Position numbers and translations under genes: made by a program. From Dinochytrium kinnereticum (lineage: Eukaryota > Chytridiomycota > Chytridiomycetes > Chytridiales > Chytridiaceae), in contig JADGJT010000026.1 in assembly GCA_027604005.1 (NCBI GenBank), positions 21,198 to 85,197 on the forward strand: 64,000 bases of DNA, read 5' to 3'. Positions 23,144 to 35,000 of this stretch are shown piece by piece. The notes beneath the pieces are model-generated. The model searched no databases. It was not told the DNA's origin and saw nothing but the letters and a program-made list of their open reading frames with translations. Each line of letters begins with the position of its first letter. Positions within the stretch are counted from its first letter, which is position 1.

Positions 23144-25266
23144 TCACTCCGGCGCAACCGAAACGCTCCTCCTCTCGAGATCTGCATCCTCCTCCTCCTC
23201 CTCCTCCTCCTCCTCCTCCTCGCCCCCTTCCCCATTCCCATTCCCAATCGTCATATTCCCATTGATCCTCCTCCGTTTCCGTACAGGCTCCGTGACAGCC
23301 AGCCGAGGCGGCACCGACGTGCCATGAACCGCCAAGTTCGGTGAAGAAGGAGCCGACGAATGAGCCGATCCCGGTTGCGACCCAGAAGGCGCAGACAGGT
23401 CGACAACGGTTTGAGCAGGGGAGCCAGCAGACCGAGAGGGTTTTGACGCGGAGGCGCCTCGGCCTCTCTTGCCAGGTCCGCGGATTCTTCCCGTTCCTGG
23501 GGGAGTTGACGTGGAGACGGAGAATTTGAAGAGGGTTGGGGGGGTTGGGGTGAAGGATGGAGTTGGGGGTCTGGTATCATCTGAGTGGGTGTCGAGAGGG
23601 GTTGGGGGGGTCGTGGTGGAGGAAGTAGTGGGATCGTCAATGGATTGGTTGGTTTCTAGGGCTTGTTGCATGCGGTAGGCCATCATGGCGTTGTTGTATT
23701 GGTCGCGTAGGTGATGGGCCATTTCATCGTAGCGCTAAAAGATGCACGAAGAGCAGTAGAGCCAAAAAATATACATGTTTAGAGACAAGGTAATCTGAAG
23801 AGTAAAGTAGTCCCTGGGATGGTGATAAAAAAATCCAAAAAAAGTTAGCCAACCTTCTTCTCCTCATCCGTGACCTCATTCCACATCTTTCCCATCTGAC
23901 TAGCTACCTCCGTCTGCGTCATGTTTGGAAATCTCGCCTTCACAATCTCCCTCACATCCTTACAGTACAAAAGATATGAGGTCATGGGCTGTTTTGGCAT
24001 ACGTGGATCTCTCGGTGGCTTTTTTGACCTGGATGAACCAGTGCCAGTACCCATAACTGCCTGCACACTGCTAACGGCACCCTTTGTGGAAACCACTGCC
24101 TCTGCCTTAGCGATACTCGTGAAAGCCTGCTGGCGAGGAAACGGGTCCAACGCGGGGAGGGTTGCGGAGGGTGCGATGGGGAAGGATGGGTTGGCCTCTT
24201 CGGATCCAGAGAACCTTTGAGGGTGGGGTGCGGGATCGGAGGGGGAGGGCTGCGGGAAGCTGGGGCGGTAGAGTTCAGCGTCAGAGATGATTCCGGACTC
24301 CATGATGGCCCCACTGATCCCGTCGAGTCCAGCCATGACAGAGGTGAAATTCGCTGCAATCTGTTTGGGGGATGGTTAGGTCATAAAGGTGCATGTAAAA
24401 TGCGAAAAATGAAACAGTGGGGGCGGGGAAGGCTGGATCATGCTGACCTGATCCTTTAGCCACGATCTCCTTCCAGACATGCATGAATTGAGCAGAACCC
24501 ATAGATGCTGTAACCGGTAGGCCGGATGCATTTGTTGAAGCTGTGGCGGAATCGGCATCATCTCCGTCGAGGCCGCCCTGGTACGATACTCATACTGCAT
24601 GGGCTGCGGCGGGATCGCATGCGGCCCCTGATACCCTCCTTGGAACTCAGTGGATCCCTGGCTCTCATGACGCATATGTGAAGGCTCGAAAGGTCGCTCG
24701 GATGAAGGATTGGCATTTAGGCGCCGGCTGATGGGGAAATGGGATGGAGGTATAGGCCCTTGCTGCGGGTGACGTTGCTGTGGGATGGAGGGAGAGGAGG
24801 AGGAGGGTCGGGATGACTCCGAAGGGTTGCAGGCATGCATCGGTTGTTGGGAGGGTGCACCCGGATGGAAGGGGCGGTTGTAAGGATATGAAGGATGCGA
24901 CATGTGCGAATGCTGGAGATGGTGATCAGATGGTGCGGTTGAGAGATGCTGGCCTGGAAATGGTGGTGGTGGTTGGTGTGGTGGGTGATGATGGTGCTCG
25001 GACGGCGCGAAATGTGGAGACGGGTTTGGGGGAGGCAGGATGGATGTGAGGCGGGTGGAGTTCAAAAGGTCCAGATACTTTGGTGATGACGCCCTATCTG
25101 AATTTGGAGGCGGGACCTGGGACTCTAACGTCTCATGATGCTGCTGCTGCTGCTCCCGCGCAGATTCCTCATGTGGTTGCTGTTGGTGAGATGGCGGCGT
25201 TGGATGCCGAGGCTGCATGTAAGGGGAGACGGGCAGCGACGGCCCGTCAGGCGGGCGATTCTCCAT
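23144..25266 (-). CDS. HMG-box DNA-binding protein
   Basis: The first exon (from Met 25266, MENRPPDGPSLPVSPY) encodes about 260 residues rich in Pro, Gln, His and Ser. A middle exon (about 24358-23850) carries the start of an HMG box, DPRMPKQPMTSYLLYCKDVR, followed by VKARFPNMTQTEVASQMGKMW. The box finishes after an intron with RYDEMAHHLRDQYNNAMMAY (about 23735-23670). Pro-Met-(T/S)-x-Y-x-L-(Y/F) and the MW in helix 2 are standard HMG-box residues, and the box is close to the non-sequence-specific TOX/HMGB style. The C-terminus holds a PRKRRRI-like basic cluster (possible NLS), a run of about eleven Glu encoded by a trinucleotide repeat, and the ending VSVAPE. Likely role: nuclear architectural factor or transcriptional regulator. 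Target genes cannot be inferred. Confidence 0.85.
23187..23221. repeat. CCT/AGG trinucleotide repeat inside coding sequence
   Basis: About eleven perfect CCT units on the plus strand (AGG/GAG on the coding strand) encode the poly-Glu run near the C-terminus of the HMG-box protein. Being in frame and of pure unit, it is prone to length change without frameshift. Confidence 0.95.
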
Positions 25267-26916
25267 GATTCCAGACGACGGGAACAGGGCTCGTTGGATC
25301 GCCCGAGACGAGCGTTGATGCCCTCCTCAATCGGATTTAGATGGCGAGCAAGGCACCGGACGCAGGCAGATGCAGCAGGAAAAGGCGCAAAAATTGAGGG
25401 CGAGATGATGACAAGGACAGTGGTGTGCGCGCTGCCCTCTGTCTCTGATTGTCTGGTGAGGGAAGCTGCTGCTTAAGGAAGGGCCAGATCCTTCGCTGGG
25501 CCGTGCTGATGCACAGGTATGTTGGTTGAAAACGGCAAAAAAGTAAAAAAAAGGGGGTGGGGGAGGTGTGGTTGCGTTGAGCTTGTTTTGTCGGGGTGAG
25601 AAGTCGCAGCAGACGCAGCGTGTGTTTAGGAGTAACTCAGGACCCCGTAGTTGGCATTACCACCACCCACAGCAAACCAACAAAAACGGAGGTTGGTTGC
25701 ACCGTTGCATTCCGGCATGGCTGGCTGCGGGTTGGTTGCTGCTGGTTGTGTTGTGCCCTGCCGTTGAAACAAATCCGTCCTTAAGTGGTAAGAACTGGAG
25801 CTGTCGGCCAACCAAACCAGCAGAGGGCCAGGCAAACGTAAATTTTAATCCCCCGTGTTTGCTTCACCCCCCCTGAGCAAACAACTAAAACAAGTGATAT
25901 TCTGGATTTGAGCATCGCAACCACAATCATAAAACAATACGCGTCGGATAACCCGTCGTTGAGCCCCTCCCCGCTCGCTGCCATTGCTGTCTTTCTCCTG
26001 CCTGAATCGCCATCGTTTCACTGGTTGCTGGCTGCAAAAGCAGGCTTTGCAAACCTGCGCGTTGGCCTCCGCGGGTCCAGGTCCCATGTTTCGACATATT
26101 TTGAGGGACGAGACGGGAAGAACGAAAGGGGCTTCCCCGCCTCTGAGCAAACTCTTTGGATTTTGTTTATCGTCAAGAAAGAAAAGGGGTCTGCTCTGTT
26201 TTGTTATGATGCTTGAACACATTCTGCTTGACCCTAAAGCGGCGTGGCTCTGTCCCTTGTGGACCACCACACGCTAATCTTTTTTCCTGGGGCTGCTTTC
26301 ATTTTAGTTGCATGCTGGCCCTTTGCTCTCCCACATGGATTATGTGATGATGGTTATGGAAAAAGAAGGGTGCTTGCATCTGCGCCATTCTTGTTCCATG
26401 ACACGCCCTTTCACACCAGTAAAGAAGAGCAAGTGCTCTGCATCATTTCCCCCCACCTTTTTTTTATAACTCCAATTGAAGGCGCATTTATCCGAGATCA
26501 GAAGGCTACAAACAAGAGGCAACTGATTCTTTTTCTAAGCGGCTCTTTTATGGTCAGGTCATAGAATGATTCCATACGTGTTTACCGACATTGAGATCGT
26601 CCCAATCCCTGCTTTTAAGAGTTACAATTAAGAGTTATAATTATATAACAACGTCAAGAAATGAGAGGAATCAGACCAGAAGATATCACGGTTCCGACAC
26701 GCACATAATTGAGCGTGTATCCAGCCCATCACTCTGAGGAGCGGACAATTTAATAAATTAGGGCCGATATCATGCGAAAGCCAAGGCATGGGCTGGGAAG
26801 TGATGGAGGTGACGAGGACGTCTCCATCGATGCACGGCCCACGAACAACCAAATACCCTAAAAGACGAAAAACAATTCTGGTGTTCCACACACAACTTGA
26901 ATTGAAAGAACCGACC
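25267..26916. other. 1.65 kb divergent intergenic region
   Basis: This lies between the divergent HMG-box and PTPA genes. Short frames (under about 140 codons on either strand) have biased composition and no recognisable motifs. The region should contain both promoters and, on the left, a long 5' UTR of the HMG-box gene. I see no RNA gene and no repeat of note beyond short A-runs and T-runs. Confidence 0.5.
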
Positions 26917-28101
26917 ATGATCTCAGAAGCAGGAGGCGATAGCGCCGCAACCATCACAGCAGATGTCATTGCGGACACGACAGGCTTCCGAGAGCCCACA
27001 AAGTCTATTCTCTCCAAGGAGGACCTTGAGCGATGGCAAACATCCGAAACTTACCGAGACTTTCTCGACTTTATCGAGAGGCTCAACATTTCTGTCAAGA
27101 ACACACCCCTGTCTGCAAATGTCTTCCAGTCTGAGGTGCATATTCGAGTCTCCTTCTTCATTATTGAATAAGTTGGAGCGCATGTATTTGCCATACTAAT
27201 ACGTAATCGCCTTGATTTCGTTTTTGATAGACTGTCCTCGCCCTCTTGGATTGCCTGAACACCCTGGAGAGTTGGTGCGATGAAATCCCCGCTCACAGCG
27301 ATGGAAAGTCGCGGTTTGGAAATCCGGCCTTTCAGACGTGGTTTGATCGCCTCATGGAAGTGAGTACTTTCGAATTGGGGTTTGTGTTTCCTGGCTCTGT
27401 TTACTGATATCAAGCTACTCTTTACGTTTGATGACAGAATCGCCTGCATCTTACAATGACAATTGTTAAGTCAAAGGAGGCCGCGGTGGAGGTGTCAACT
27501 TACCTGCTTAACTCTTTTGGAAACCGCAAGCGTATCGATTATGGGACAGGGCATGAGGCTCACTTTATTGCATTCCTGTGAGTCCTACTTTCCCTCCCTT
27601 CGCTTTCACAGGATTTAGTCCATTTTAAAGTGAGTGAGTCTAACACAAAACTATTTGATAGGTTATGTTTGGAGAAGATCGGATTGATTACAAAGGAGGA
27701 CTACCCCGCACTGGTCTTGCGGGTTTTTTGGAGGTATATTGGGGTGATGAGAACTCTTCAATTCAAGTACTGGCTTGAGCCTGCTGGATCCCATGGAGTT
27801 TGGGGTTTGGATGATTATCATTTCCTTCCATTTATGTTTGGGTCAGCTCAGCTGCATGGTTCGTACCTCTTGTATTAATGTGGCGTACAGCCTTTTTTCT
27901 CTTTCTTCTTCATATGAAGTACGGCTTACTTATTATTGAAAAGATCACAAATATCTCAAGCCAAAGTGCGTTCATGATCAGGAGATTATCGACGAATTCG
28001 CAAAAGACTACATGTACCTTGCCTGCATCAAGTTTATCAACTCAGTAAGCCGAAAATTTCTTATTCCTTCATCAGCCACTTCCCCACGAGATCATCTACT
28101 T
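26917..28101 (+). CDS. PTPA: PTPA: serine/threonine phosphatase 2A activator, peptidyl-prolyl isomerase (3' partial at gap)
   Basis: Exons joined from Met 26917 ([13 protein letters not shown]) give the PTPA/RRD family fold. [18 protein letters not shown] is followed by [12 protein letters not shown]. After the first intron come [20 protein letters not shown] and [14 protein letters not shown], then [20 protein letters not shown] and [26 protein letters not shown]-type residues (here [10 protein letters not shown]) precede [20 protein letters not shown] and HKYLKPK. The YGTGHE and GVWGLDD segments line the known nucleotide/peptide pocket of the family. The last visible exon ends ACIKFINS at 28044 with a GT donor, and the C-terminus lies in the run of N. 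PTPA activates the PP2A catalytic subunit. An internal Met at 26788 could extend the N-terminus but is less plausible. The identification is firm. Confidence 0.93.
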
Positions 28102-29051
28102 NNNNNNNNNNNNNNNNNNNNNNNNNNNNNNNNNNNNNNNNNNNNNNNNNNNNNNNNNNNNNNNNNNNNNNNNNNNNNNNNNNNNNNNNNNNNNNNNNNN
28201 NNNNNNNNNNNNNNNNNNNNNNNNNNNNNNNNNNNNNNNNNNNNNNNNNNNNNNNNNNNNNNNNNNNNNNNNNNNNNNNNNNNNNNNNNNNNNNNNNNNN
28301 NNNNNNNNNNNNNNNNNNNNNNNNNNNNNNNNNNNNNNNNNNNNNNNNNNNNNNNNNNNNNNNNNNNNNNNNNNNNNNNNNNNNNNNNNNNNNNNNNNNN
28401 NNNNNNNNNNNNNNNNNNNNNNNNNNNNNNNNNNNNNNNNNNNNNNNNNNNNNNNNNNNNNNNNNNNNNNNNNNNNNNNNNNNNNNNNNNNNNNNNNNNN
28501 NNNNNNNNNNNNNNNNNNNNNNNNNNNNNNNNNNNNNNNNNNNNNNNNNNNNNNNNNNNNNNNNNNNNNNNNNNNNNNNNNNNNNNNNNNNNNNNNNNNN
28601 NNNNNNNNNNNNNNNNNNNNNNNNNNNNNNNNNNNNNNNNNNNNNNNNNNNNNNNNNNNNNNNNNNNNNNNNNNNNNNNNNNNNNNNNNNNNNNNNNNNN
28701 NNNNNNNNNNNNNNNNNNNNNNNNNNNNNNNNNNNNNNNNNNNNNNNNNNNNNNNNNNNNNNNNNNNNNNNNNNNNNNNNNNNNNNNNNNNNNNNNNNNN
28801 NNNNNNNNNNNNNNNNNNNNNNNNNNNNNNNNNNNNNNNNNNNNNNNNNNNNNNNNNNNNNNNNNNNNNNNNNNNNNNNNNNNNNNNNNNNNNNNNNNNN
28901 NNNNNNNNNNNNNNNNNNNNNNNNNNNNNNNNNNNNNNNNNNNNNNNNNNNNNNNNNNNNNNNNNNNNNNNNNNNNNNNNNNNNNNNNNNNNNNNNNNNN
29001 NNNNNNNNNNNNNNNNNNNNNNNNNNNNNNNNNNNNNNNNNNNNNNNNNNN
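28102..29051. other. assembly gap (950 N)
   Basis: A run of 950 unknown bases. It hides the C-terminus of PTPA and the start of the spectraplakin-like gene, including its promoter and the first half of the first CH domain. The true length of the missing DNA may differ. Confidence 1.
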
Positions 29052-32000
29052 GCCAATGTCAACAAGTCGATTCGGTTCCTGGAGGCTCGACTGGGCCATC
29101 CGATGGACATTGGCTCAGAAGATATCGTGGATGGGAATCTGAAGCTCACGTTGGGGTTAGTAGTTCACTGCTCTCTCCACGTCCTCCGCGGATCGATGAA
29201 TATCCGCATGGTTTCTTCAGCATGTACTGACACCGGCATTCTCTTAAGGTTGATCTGGAACGTTGTCTCCATCTCAAGCTCCCATGTTACCACGTCATCA
29301 GCAGTCCCAAAACTGCCCAAACTCACCGAACAGGTCAGCCATTCGACCTCTTTAGGCATGGAACTCTCCTAACCCATCGTCTCCCATTAGACTCAAGAAC
29401 ATACACCACCGTCCACACCACCACGTCGCAAATCACTTAGTTTCGTTGATCACCCAGTCGTCAATGCCGATGGCGCCAGAGGGCGTCCCCTGACTCGATC
29501 CACTCAAGCCACAATGGCAAAAGCATCTCTTCTTCAATGGAGCCAGCAAACATTGTTCCCATACGTAGAAGTTGGTGTTCTACCAGGAGTTGGTGACTTT
29601 GCTCGTGCGTGGCAAAATGGTGTTGCGTTTCTGGTATGATACCCCGTTGTCGTCGCTTTCTGGATTCGACTTACTCCCTTAAATGTCTATTCATAGGCTC
29701 TTGTTCATACATTTGATCCATACCTCGTCCCTGAACTGAGCGACCTCTTTCTCCGGCTGGATCGGACTCGAAAGATTTCCTCAGATTCGGTTGTGAGGTC
29801 AAGTATGAGTTCAGAAGAGATTGCATCTGCTGCTCGATATGTTTACACTGCGTCAAAGACCGAGTGGATGCAAACCCTTTCGAGGGCATTCAGCCTGGCA
29901 GAGTTGAAGATGGGTATTAGCCGGCTTTTGGATCCGGAGGACCTGATTGATATGGAGCCTGATGAGAAGAGCGTGATGCTTTACGTGTAGGCTTTCATTT
30001 CAGTATCACATTAGCATGCACAGCCTGATCCCTACCCTTTGGTTTCATACAGGTCAGAGTTCCGGCGGACTCTTCACGGAAAACCTCTGATGAGTGCCGA
30101 AGGTCTCTCAGTTCCCGCTCGTCGCGCGTCGGTCGTTGAGAAGTCTGCTGTGAGCCAGCTACAGGTTGCGATTGCCTCCTACCTATCCGACGCGAATAAG
30201 ATGACAACTTGGTTGAATGGTGAACAGCAGAGCCTTCATCGATTCACTCGAGCTCTATGTTCAGAAAAGGATGCCCAGCCTCTCCTCTCGAACCTCAGCT
30301 CATGGTGTCAACGAACGATGGACGTCCTTCTTGATGAGACATCTACATCTGCCGATATCAGCAGAGTAATTCGGAAGGAAGTTTCTGACATAGAGAGCAT
30401 CTTGAGGATTTTAATATCAGATAATATTGAGTCTGCTTCTGGAGATGTTGATGGTGAACTGCCGAGCCGTGATGGATTCTCAAACGACCTGACGTTCACG
30501 GACTCAAGCCCTGTGCGGATTAGGTGCAAGCTTGAGGGTCTCTTTTCTCGTATCTTAAGGCTGTCGACCAATCTACCCAAGGAGGAAGAGCTTGTAGTCT
30601 CTTACCAACTGAAAGAAGTTGTTGAGGTGAATGATAGCTTAAAGTCCCAGATTGAGATCTTTTCGCAGGAGGTCTTCCCCTCTTCCTCTGCTCAGCTTAG
30701 ATCATATGCTCTCTTTTGCGAAGAGTGGGAGGCAGGTTCGTATCGTGATTAACTGGCTTCGTACCCTTCACGCATAATTAACTGGTTTCGCATATTTAAC
30801 GCCTACAGTTCTTAGTGATATTCGGAAGGAGCTTGAAGGGCCTGATGGTGACTCTGGCCTTAAGGAGGAGTTGCAAGCAGCGAAGGAGAGCGTCGCCCTT
30901 CTCCGTTCCGAATTTGAGGAATCCATGAAAACACCCTTTACCTCCAACGACGCATTGACCGCTCTCCGCACCAAGCTCATCCTGGACATGGTAGGCGCTG
31001 CGGCAGGATCCGTCCACCTTCCCCCAATCCCATCAATTCTTGCGCCAACTCAGGACTCGGAACACCCTATTGAAGTCCTCGCAGATCGTGTTGAAAAGGA
31101 GGACGTGCCTGTAATTCGGGGGATGCGACATCGACTGGACGAGTTGCTGGAGTTTCTTCAGCAGGAGCTGCTTGGAAAAGACGCGCCAAACGCCCGAGCG
31201 ACAATTGCACCAAATGGCCTGAACTCACCGTCAAAGCAGTCGGGATTGACTCCTTTTGCTTTCATACCTGCTTTCTTAAACCCTTATTCCACGAGATTAC
31301 TTCAACTGGCTTTATCGATTTTACAACCGCTGGACGATATTGTTTTGCCAGAGCTACAGGCGGTTGTGTCCAAGATTAAGGAGTCTAGACTCTCTTTATT
31401 CGATCTTCGTGAGAAGGAGACTACAGGGGCAAGGAGATCTATTGAGAAGGCTCGGCCTCGTGTCGAGATCTATGCATTTGCCATCTCAGAAGTCTCGAGC
31501 AAGTTGACGAAACTCGAAGAATCCGTCTCACAGCTATCATCCAAGCATACAGAACCCCGCTCACCCCTCTCCCCTCAGGATCTTGAGGGCCTGGAAGATG
31601 AAATAACTGATCTCGACTCAAACATCAACAGCCTCGTCGAGATGATCAAGTTCTCTCTGGACAAGAAATGGCTAAACCTCATGACCGAATGCTCACTTCC
31701 CGTCTCCCTCGACCCTCCACATACGATGCTGGCCATCAAAGCGGTTGAGGTAAAGTCGCGTCTTGACAAGCTTCGGGTGGAGACCGTCGACGCAGCTAGG
31801 GAAGAGGCATCTCGGAAGCTCACCGGCCTTGTAGGCGAGTGGGTAAACGCCGTTAATTCTTTTGAAGAAATGGTTCAGGAGGTTGGCGGCAAGTTCTCCT
31901 CAAGGGTGTCTGAGGCATTTGCCCTTTACGATGAAGCGTTGCAGAAGTGGCTGAGCTCATGGGTCGCACCCATTCCAGTTTGTCTTGAAGGGCTAAGGGA

Positions 32001-35000
32001 AAGGGAGGTAGATGCTATTGCTATCCTTGAGGATGCTACCTTAGAGGATATGCTTCAAGCGAAGTTAGATGAGCTGGATATGGGAACCCTATCTTTTTTG
32101 ATGGATCAGGCGGGCCTGCTCCTCGCTAAGGGGTTGAAATCGAAAGAGGAGGATCTTATATCGTTAAAAGTCTCGAAAGTTCAATCGTCAGTTCAGAAGT
32201 ATCAGAGGTCATTGGAGGAAAAGGAGAAAGGCCTTATTGTTCGGAGGCGCGAGCTCCTATCCATCAAAGAGCAGATGAGGGTTGCTTTTAACCACGGCCT
32301 CTCTTGGTTGAATTCTCTTCGAGTGCTTGAGCACCAAAAGAAGGTGCTCATGAACGATCTGGACCTCGTAGCGAAACAACTTGAAGCCCTTCTTGAATCG
32401 CAGTCACCTTTTACTGAGGATCTCGCAAATGTCCTCTCTCGTTACGGCAAGCTCCAGAAACGACTTTCCGCCATGGGCCCACCTCCTTTTCCCGACGATC
32501 TCCACACAAGCTTCCCAAATTCCGTCCCTCAAGCTATCACTGAATCAAGACTTAACTGCTTTACCGATATCCTCGTCGACCTCCAAAAGTCACTCCAAGA
32601 GTTGGAATCGACTTGCGCGTCGATCCAAAAGAAAATAGAACTAGCAGAGGCTCTAGACTCTGCTCTTCAAGAGCTATCTGAATCTTCTGCCATCATCGAC
32701 ACGTTACTGGACCCTCAAAAGTCCTCGCAATCGCTTCCTCACGGCCTAGATATCACATGCACTGAAGAAGTCATCGCGGCCGTTGAGAGAAGCCTCGCAG
32801 CGTCAGATACCTCTGTCGCAGGATGGAAGAAGGTTATGAGACGGGCAAGAGCCGAACAAGCCGTCGCTGAGCTTTTAGAAATGAATCCTCCAGAGCACGT
32901 CGCGAACTTTATCAAGCAGAGGTCAACTGAGATCCTTGCGAGAGTTAGTCTTGTCGCAGAGGTTTCACGAAAGCGCTGGGACCAGGTGGCGACTATCCGG
33001 GTTGTTATGAAGGAGGTGGCAGGGCCAGGGAGGGCCATTGAGGCTTTCTGGGTGGAAATTGAGGATGTCCTTGCGGATGCCATTTCACAGCATTCTAGAA
33101 TAATAGGTGAAGTTGAAGGGGAAATGGGGAGACATTTTGAGCTTTTTTCACAACTTCGATGGATTTCTGGGAGGGTGGAAGAAAAAACGTTTGCACTGAA
33201 TTCGGTGGTGGCATCTGGAGAGAGTGTTGAGGATGAAAGGGTTAAGGAGTTTTGCCGCAACTTGGTTGAAAGGAGTGAGAGGATTCGGCTCGAGATATGC
33301 GGGTTGGCCTTAAATATTCTCTGCGATGCATGCAGGGAGTGGGATGGAAATGTTAATCGGATGTCGGACGTAACTGAGAGGCTGCGAGAGTCTTTACTAC
33401 AAACTCCAGAAGATTTCAAAGACGTGGGCAAGCTATCGGACAAGTATGAGGCCATCGCCTCAGCGTTAGCCGAATTCTCATATGATTTGACGACAATGGA
33501 GAGCCGTACGCGATCAATCATCGAGCTTCTTCATGACTGCAAAGCAATTCACAACTCACTTTCAATCACATTAAGAATTGACGCCATCTCTGCTGCTGTT
33601 TCTATCCCAATCTCGGTAAACTCTCCCGACTTTAACCGTTTCGACTATTTGGTGGATAACCTCCAGAGTCGGTCCACCCAAATTCGTCAGCAAGCCGAGT
33701 CTATCGACCAAACCGTTCAGCAGGCTCTGGACTTTGTTGCGGCCGCTAAGACTGTCCTCAGCGATCTTGCTGTTGTTGAGCATGAGCTGGCTTTGCTGTT
33801 TAACAATCTGTTAGCCTTTGATGAGAGCGTTCCTGCGATCGCTGGTGAGAGGCTTAATGAGTCTGTGGAGAAAGACGAGAGGAGCCTACTTTTGATTGAG
33901 GCACGAATGAGAGGTGCTATGTTGTTTTCAGTGGAGGGGCTTAAAGAGCATGATTGGGGGGGTATGCAAGAGGATGAGATTAGGGGGGTTATGGAGGGCA
34001 TAGAAGTTGTTTGGAGGCATGTTGAAGATGAACTACAAGCGCTTAATTTAAAGTTGGAGGGGATCCATCAGTACAAAGTCCTTACTACAGGGTATGCACC
34101 ATCTCGCTTCCTTTTTTTCTCTTGAAATCCCATCATACCATTTCAATGATATTATATGGTGAAGGCTTCTTACATTCTCTATTATCTCAGCTTTCTTCGC
34201 CAGGTTTCGGACCTTCAAGATTTGATATCTGCCCGACAAGCCTCCCTCCAAAAGCTTGAAACAGTACTGAATCACGAGCTTGAATCTCTAAAGACCATCA
34301 TGACGACTGAACTCCCCACAGATCTTCTCACCTCCATAACAACTCAACTCCGCCACTCGTCCGAAAGAACAGTGTCCCACGCAAAAGAAGAAGCGACGCT
34401 TGGAAAGCTCCGCCAGTCCGTTCGCTCCCTTTCTATCCTTCACGATAAGATCAATGTCCCCGAATCAGATGGAATGGGAGCGTTGGTCGGGAGGTTCATG
34501 GGCGATCTTGACCAAAGCATGGAGGAGCTGGAAGAGTTTGATAAACGTGTCGGTGGGAGACTTGCTGATCATGTAGGCTTCTTGGAGTGGGTGAAAGAAG
34601 GGCTGGAAGTTGCAGATGAAGTCATACCTGAGAAAATCTTACGGCTTGAGAATGGGGAAGGGTGGTCTGCCATTCTTTCTGAAATGAATCCTGAGGATGG
34701 GGTTAGAGAAAAACCCACCCTTCACCTTGATGCCTTTGGGAGACTAACTGATACACTTGTCCGGAGGTGGGAGGACGAGCTACTCATTGTTGAGGAGAGG
34801 GTTGAGTCCTTACGGGAGAGGTCTTACAATGCAGACCCATCCCAGTCTCTCCTTTGTGATCATTTGGAGACGAGGCTATCACGACTTCAGAGAATCTTTG
34901 AGGAGCAAAAACTCGGGCTATTTGATCTTGGAGGTGGGGTTGAGACACTCCTGATTCGTCTCTACGCTGTCGAAGCATCGATCGATAGCCTCGTTTCCAC

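Noticed and set aside
22477..23247. 256-codon frame on the minus strand, Arg- and Phe-rich
   Set aside because: It is a low-complexity reading of the skewed 3' UTR and overlaps the HMG-box coding end in another frame.
28102..29051. Long open frames on both strands across the N run
   Set aside because: They exist only because unknown bases cannot contain stop codons.
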